The notes under the pieces are model-generated. The model ran no database searches and was not told the DNA's origin. It saw only the letters and a list, made by a program, of their open reading frames with translations. A program made the translations under genes and the position numbers. Shown one piece after another: positions 25,401 through 26,752 of a stretch of DNA of 26,752 nucleotides. Origin of the DNA: CAYFJO01 sp964343305 (GTDB lineage Bacteria; Planctomycetota; Planctomycetia; Pirellulales; Pirellulaceae); the NCBI GenBank assembly GCA_964343305.1, contig CAYFJO010000119.1, forward strand, positions 1 through 26,752. The letters run 5' to 3'. Every line of letters begins with the position of its first letter. Position 1 is the stretch's first letter.

Positions 25401-26752
25401 CTCCGGAGCAACAATCGACGAAAGTTCCGGCAACTTGCGAATCGTCAGTCGCCGCAACTCGATGCTGCTTTCCGGCGCGACGGCGAATTGATGTAAACCA
25501 ACATGAGTCGCGCGACCTGCGTCGTTGGAATAAACTCCTTCGGGCATGCCCCAGTGAACGCCATCGCTGCTCACCCAGAAACGCATCGTCCCCTGTCCAG
25601 CCAGCAGTTTGATCCAAACATGCTCCGTGCAATAGGGAACCAGGCGTTCGGCCAACTCTGTCAGATCCGCTTGATAGCCGTCGATTGCGAACGTGACGGT
25701 CAAGCGATTGTCGCGCGTGTTCTTGAAGAAACGAAGCACGCGAAGCGGGCCTCTCTCTTTGTCGCCGAGAAACACGCCGGCACCGGGGCGAACGCCGTCC
25801 AGTTCCAGGATGATCTCATGAATCCCGCTGGTAGGCAGTGGCGTCGCAACCCAGCTATGTGTCTTGGCCTGATTCGCTGACAAGCGAACGCTGCCGTCGT
25901 CGAGTTTTTCGAACTGGGCGGCTTCATCAACATGCTCGATCCACGGAAGATCGGCTGGGCGCTCATAATCTGCCGCGATAGGAAACGGCGGCTCGCGTGG
26001 CGGAAAATCCTCGGTGCGTACCATCTCGATGCCGTAAAACGCCGCACGGCCCTTGAAGTGAACTTGCTCGATTTTCTTTTCAAACGGCACTCGCAGCAGG
26101 ATAATATCTCCGCGACTGAGGATGATTTCTCCATCGCGATGCCGCAATTCGAAGGGACCGCCGAATCGGATTTCCGTGCGTGCGTTTCGTCCTTCGTCGG
26201 TCGCGGTGAGCGCAAAGTTGCTGGGCTCCACACCATTCGGCTCTCTCGTTGTCGTGTAACCAGCCCAGGTGAAATTGCGGTCTTCATAGAACGCCAGCGT
26301 GACGCCATTGCCGCCGCTGAAAAAGTGGATCTGTAATTGGTTGTAGCTTTCCAAAGCCAGCCGCAGCGCCGTATCGTTGTGCCACGGTGACTTCAGTCGC
26401 ACGAGGCCCTCGAACCAACCACACATTCCGGCGGAAGTTTTTTGCTGAAAGAAACGAGAGCGATGACCGGAGATTTCTTCGAACCACTGTTTGACCTCAT
26501 CCACGTGGGTGAGCGAGGCCGTGACGTCGAAGTTTTGAAAGCAGATCTCTTCGAACCGCCGTGGGGCATCGGCATTTTCCACAACGTCTTGCCAAGGAGT
26601 AAGAATCTTTGGCGCGGGCGCCGGCGCCGGTTCCGGCGGCTTGTCGTTGTCGTTCGGTTTGTCCGTGGACTCCGGTTTGGCAGGCGTCTCGACTGGGACG
26701 GGTGCCTTCGGCTCGACCGGCGGTGTGTTGTCCGCATCTTCAGTGTGATTGA
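22458..26752 (-). CDS. Very large PQQ-like beta-propeller protein, 5' end beyond the window (partial)
   Basis: The frame is open from the stop at 22458 to the right edge, giving 1430 visible residues; the start lies outside. A GTG at 26580-26582 could be read as a start. However, the 56 codons before it are stop-free and encode a Pro/Glu/Lys-rich linker (PPVEPKAPVPVETPAKPE), typical of the stretch after a signal or membrane segment, so I treat the gene as truncated. About 25300-26580 encodes two jelly-roll-like regions, the second with HEIILELDGVRPGAGVFLGD, resembling planctomycete DUF1583-type proteins (from memory). About 24100-25300 is a helical region. About 22900-24085 is a PQQ/BamB-like propeller (FNLESGRQLWHSE, LDKSNGSRIWTSKLPG, LDPDTGNRIWNSVLPN, LKLENGQIAWQSK). 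The C-terminus is beta-rich. It is likely periplasmic or membrane-attached; its function is unknown. Confidence 0.85.
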   Translation of the reverse strand, partial: NHTEDADNTPPVEPKAPVPVETPAKPESTDKPNDNDKPPEPAPAPAPKILTPWQDVVENADAPRRFEEICFQNFDVTASLTHVDEVKQWFEEISGHRSRFFQQKTSAGMCGWFEGLVRLKSPWHNDTALRLALESYNQLQIHFFSGGNGVTLAFYEDRNFTWAGYTTTREPNGVEPSNFALTATDEGRNARTEIRFGGPFELRHRDGEIILSRGDIILLRVPFEKKIEQVHFKGRAAFYGIEMVRTEDFPPREPPFPIAADYERPADLPWIEHVDEAAQFEKLDDGSVRLSANQAKTHSWVATPLPTSGIHEIILELDGVRPGAGVFLGDKERGPLRVLRFFKNTRDNRLTVTFAIDGYQADLTELAERLVPYCTEHVWIKLLAGQGTMRFWVSSDGVHWGMPEGVYSNDAGRATHVGLHQFAVAPESSIELRRLTIRKLPELSSIVAPEIIARTAPHSDVPNFEQWKLAVIRARPVDVEIDEWIHASVIRTLNAGSNQEFANRLLDLILDSDSVRAMPVEKQMAILDEVCLLADVRNRDNLLALVDRYHNLSQTAYRTDRRLPHSSMCHVLMTTPLATDQNFRIASEPLLRIELIELLYNQKWREAIEFCQRLRFFQQHQQIPLVDWAEVTARRQLPRSGPLGQAVLQKTEWEHPLDVELNKDAYNIMAELHALLESDAAEEVAKMITSIDPSTFAGVAPHGKDRDHFVSFGAAIQMAIRAAPRLRDEIDRQYGELAKLRIRKAITSGDEEAVKLASMQFESTWAAAEAHAWLGDRALSSGWFPRAMSEYRRASQTAGPALRENLAARLRLAGAMMGRDVGDPVASSVDLGELTFTAEEFESLVEEMVHREKYQAVVRKDLPQQRTLPPPSGLKVEGRGRLDGLVGEQPTTELTRHVRRHQVDWVGRQIATLIDGSTLFASNRFQVMAFNLESGRQLWHSEHLDDPMMRCQDWGLTPMQPLATDLHVFARLMYGSSPQLVCLDKSNGSRIWTSKLPGNEHMVSDAMIIQDQLVALSILKSSSRRSVLRLTRFARQTGEVIQQDELAQVRESWWRRRFCAATPMDDAVVASLGGFIISCDISGDVRWIRRQVAAPTEEEHTWVRQAFQPPRLSDNRLYVVQPGVRSLECLDPDTGNRIWNSVLPNVTRLIGLTKTRIVVQTADGFVGLKLENGQIAWQSKAADCLEAMLLDKNGQLAFTQRIAEPQNSNQSRIRMTWLAGDDGSVVASTKLKGTSDEDVCAGPMFVQKNRLWTFIGPGKDVPERNVAELVTDGDVEPLEKPRQTVNILSSRVGPSVHEAVAAVQPDWMLFNGVMPAATESENTSEEPVLRVDSLPGSAVLLGRALKIPDTEQPRLRIQLGHQRAYLMATVNGQLLSDGPVEAKFPEQEWKYVDIDLSAFRNKLAWITISSRSSNAAERMTTLWRSSKVVP

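Overview
The window looks like chromosomal DNA of a planctomycete, probably from the Pirellulales group. This rests on gene content, not on a database search. Typical signs are a DUF1559 prepilin-like protein with an H-x9-D motif, a secreted protein with a LEPR-XLL-like N-terminus and SdrD B-type repeats, an ECF sigma factor overlapping a YfbK-like VWA protein, planctomycete-style kinase and J-like N-terminal modules, and a very large PQQ-propeller protein. No tRNA, rRNA, CRISPR array, transposase or phage gene was seen.

Layout. Positions 151-5411 hold envelope and exported proteins on both strands: a DUF1559 pseudopilin (-), an exported HEAT-like protein (+), a transglutaminase-like protein (-), a small Cys-rich lipoprotein candidate (-) and an exported alpha/beta hydrolase (+). 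Positions 5511-7456 carry a CYTH-domain enzyme and citrate synthase, closed by a strong hairpin terminator. Positions 7645-10541 carry an ECF sigma factor whose stop codon overlaps (ATGA) the start of a membrane-anchored VWA protein, which suggests translational coupling.

The most interesting block is 10715-17353. A 938-residue protein fuses a complete Ser/Thr protein kinase to an Hsp70 with ATPase core and beta-type substrate-binding domain but no helical lid. The next gene encodes a single-pass membrane protein whose cytoplasmic end is a J-domain-like fold with the HPD motif degenerated to HEL, and whose outer part carries LamG-like and malectin-like domains. An exported seven-bladed WD40 protein follows. 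My inference is an envelope-to-cytoplasm signalling module in which a carbohydrate-binding J-like receptor talks to an Hsp70-kinase. The sequence shows the pieces and their order, not the interaction.

Positions 17419-21567 encode a 1382-residue secreted protein (five SdrD B-like units, a polyproline hinge, five Ca-binding FG-GAP-like motifs), followed by a small exported coiled-coil protein. The minus-strand gene from 22458 to the right edge (PQQ-like propeller, jelly-roll-like domains, Pro-rich N-terminal linker) is open to the last base and so is truncated by the window. The first 150 bases show nothing I can identify.
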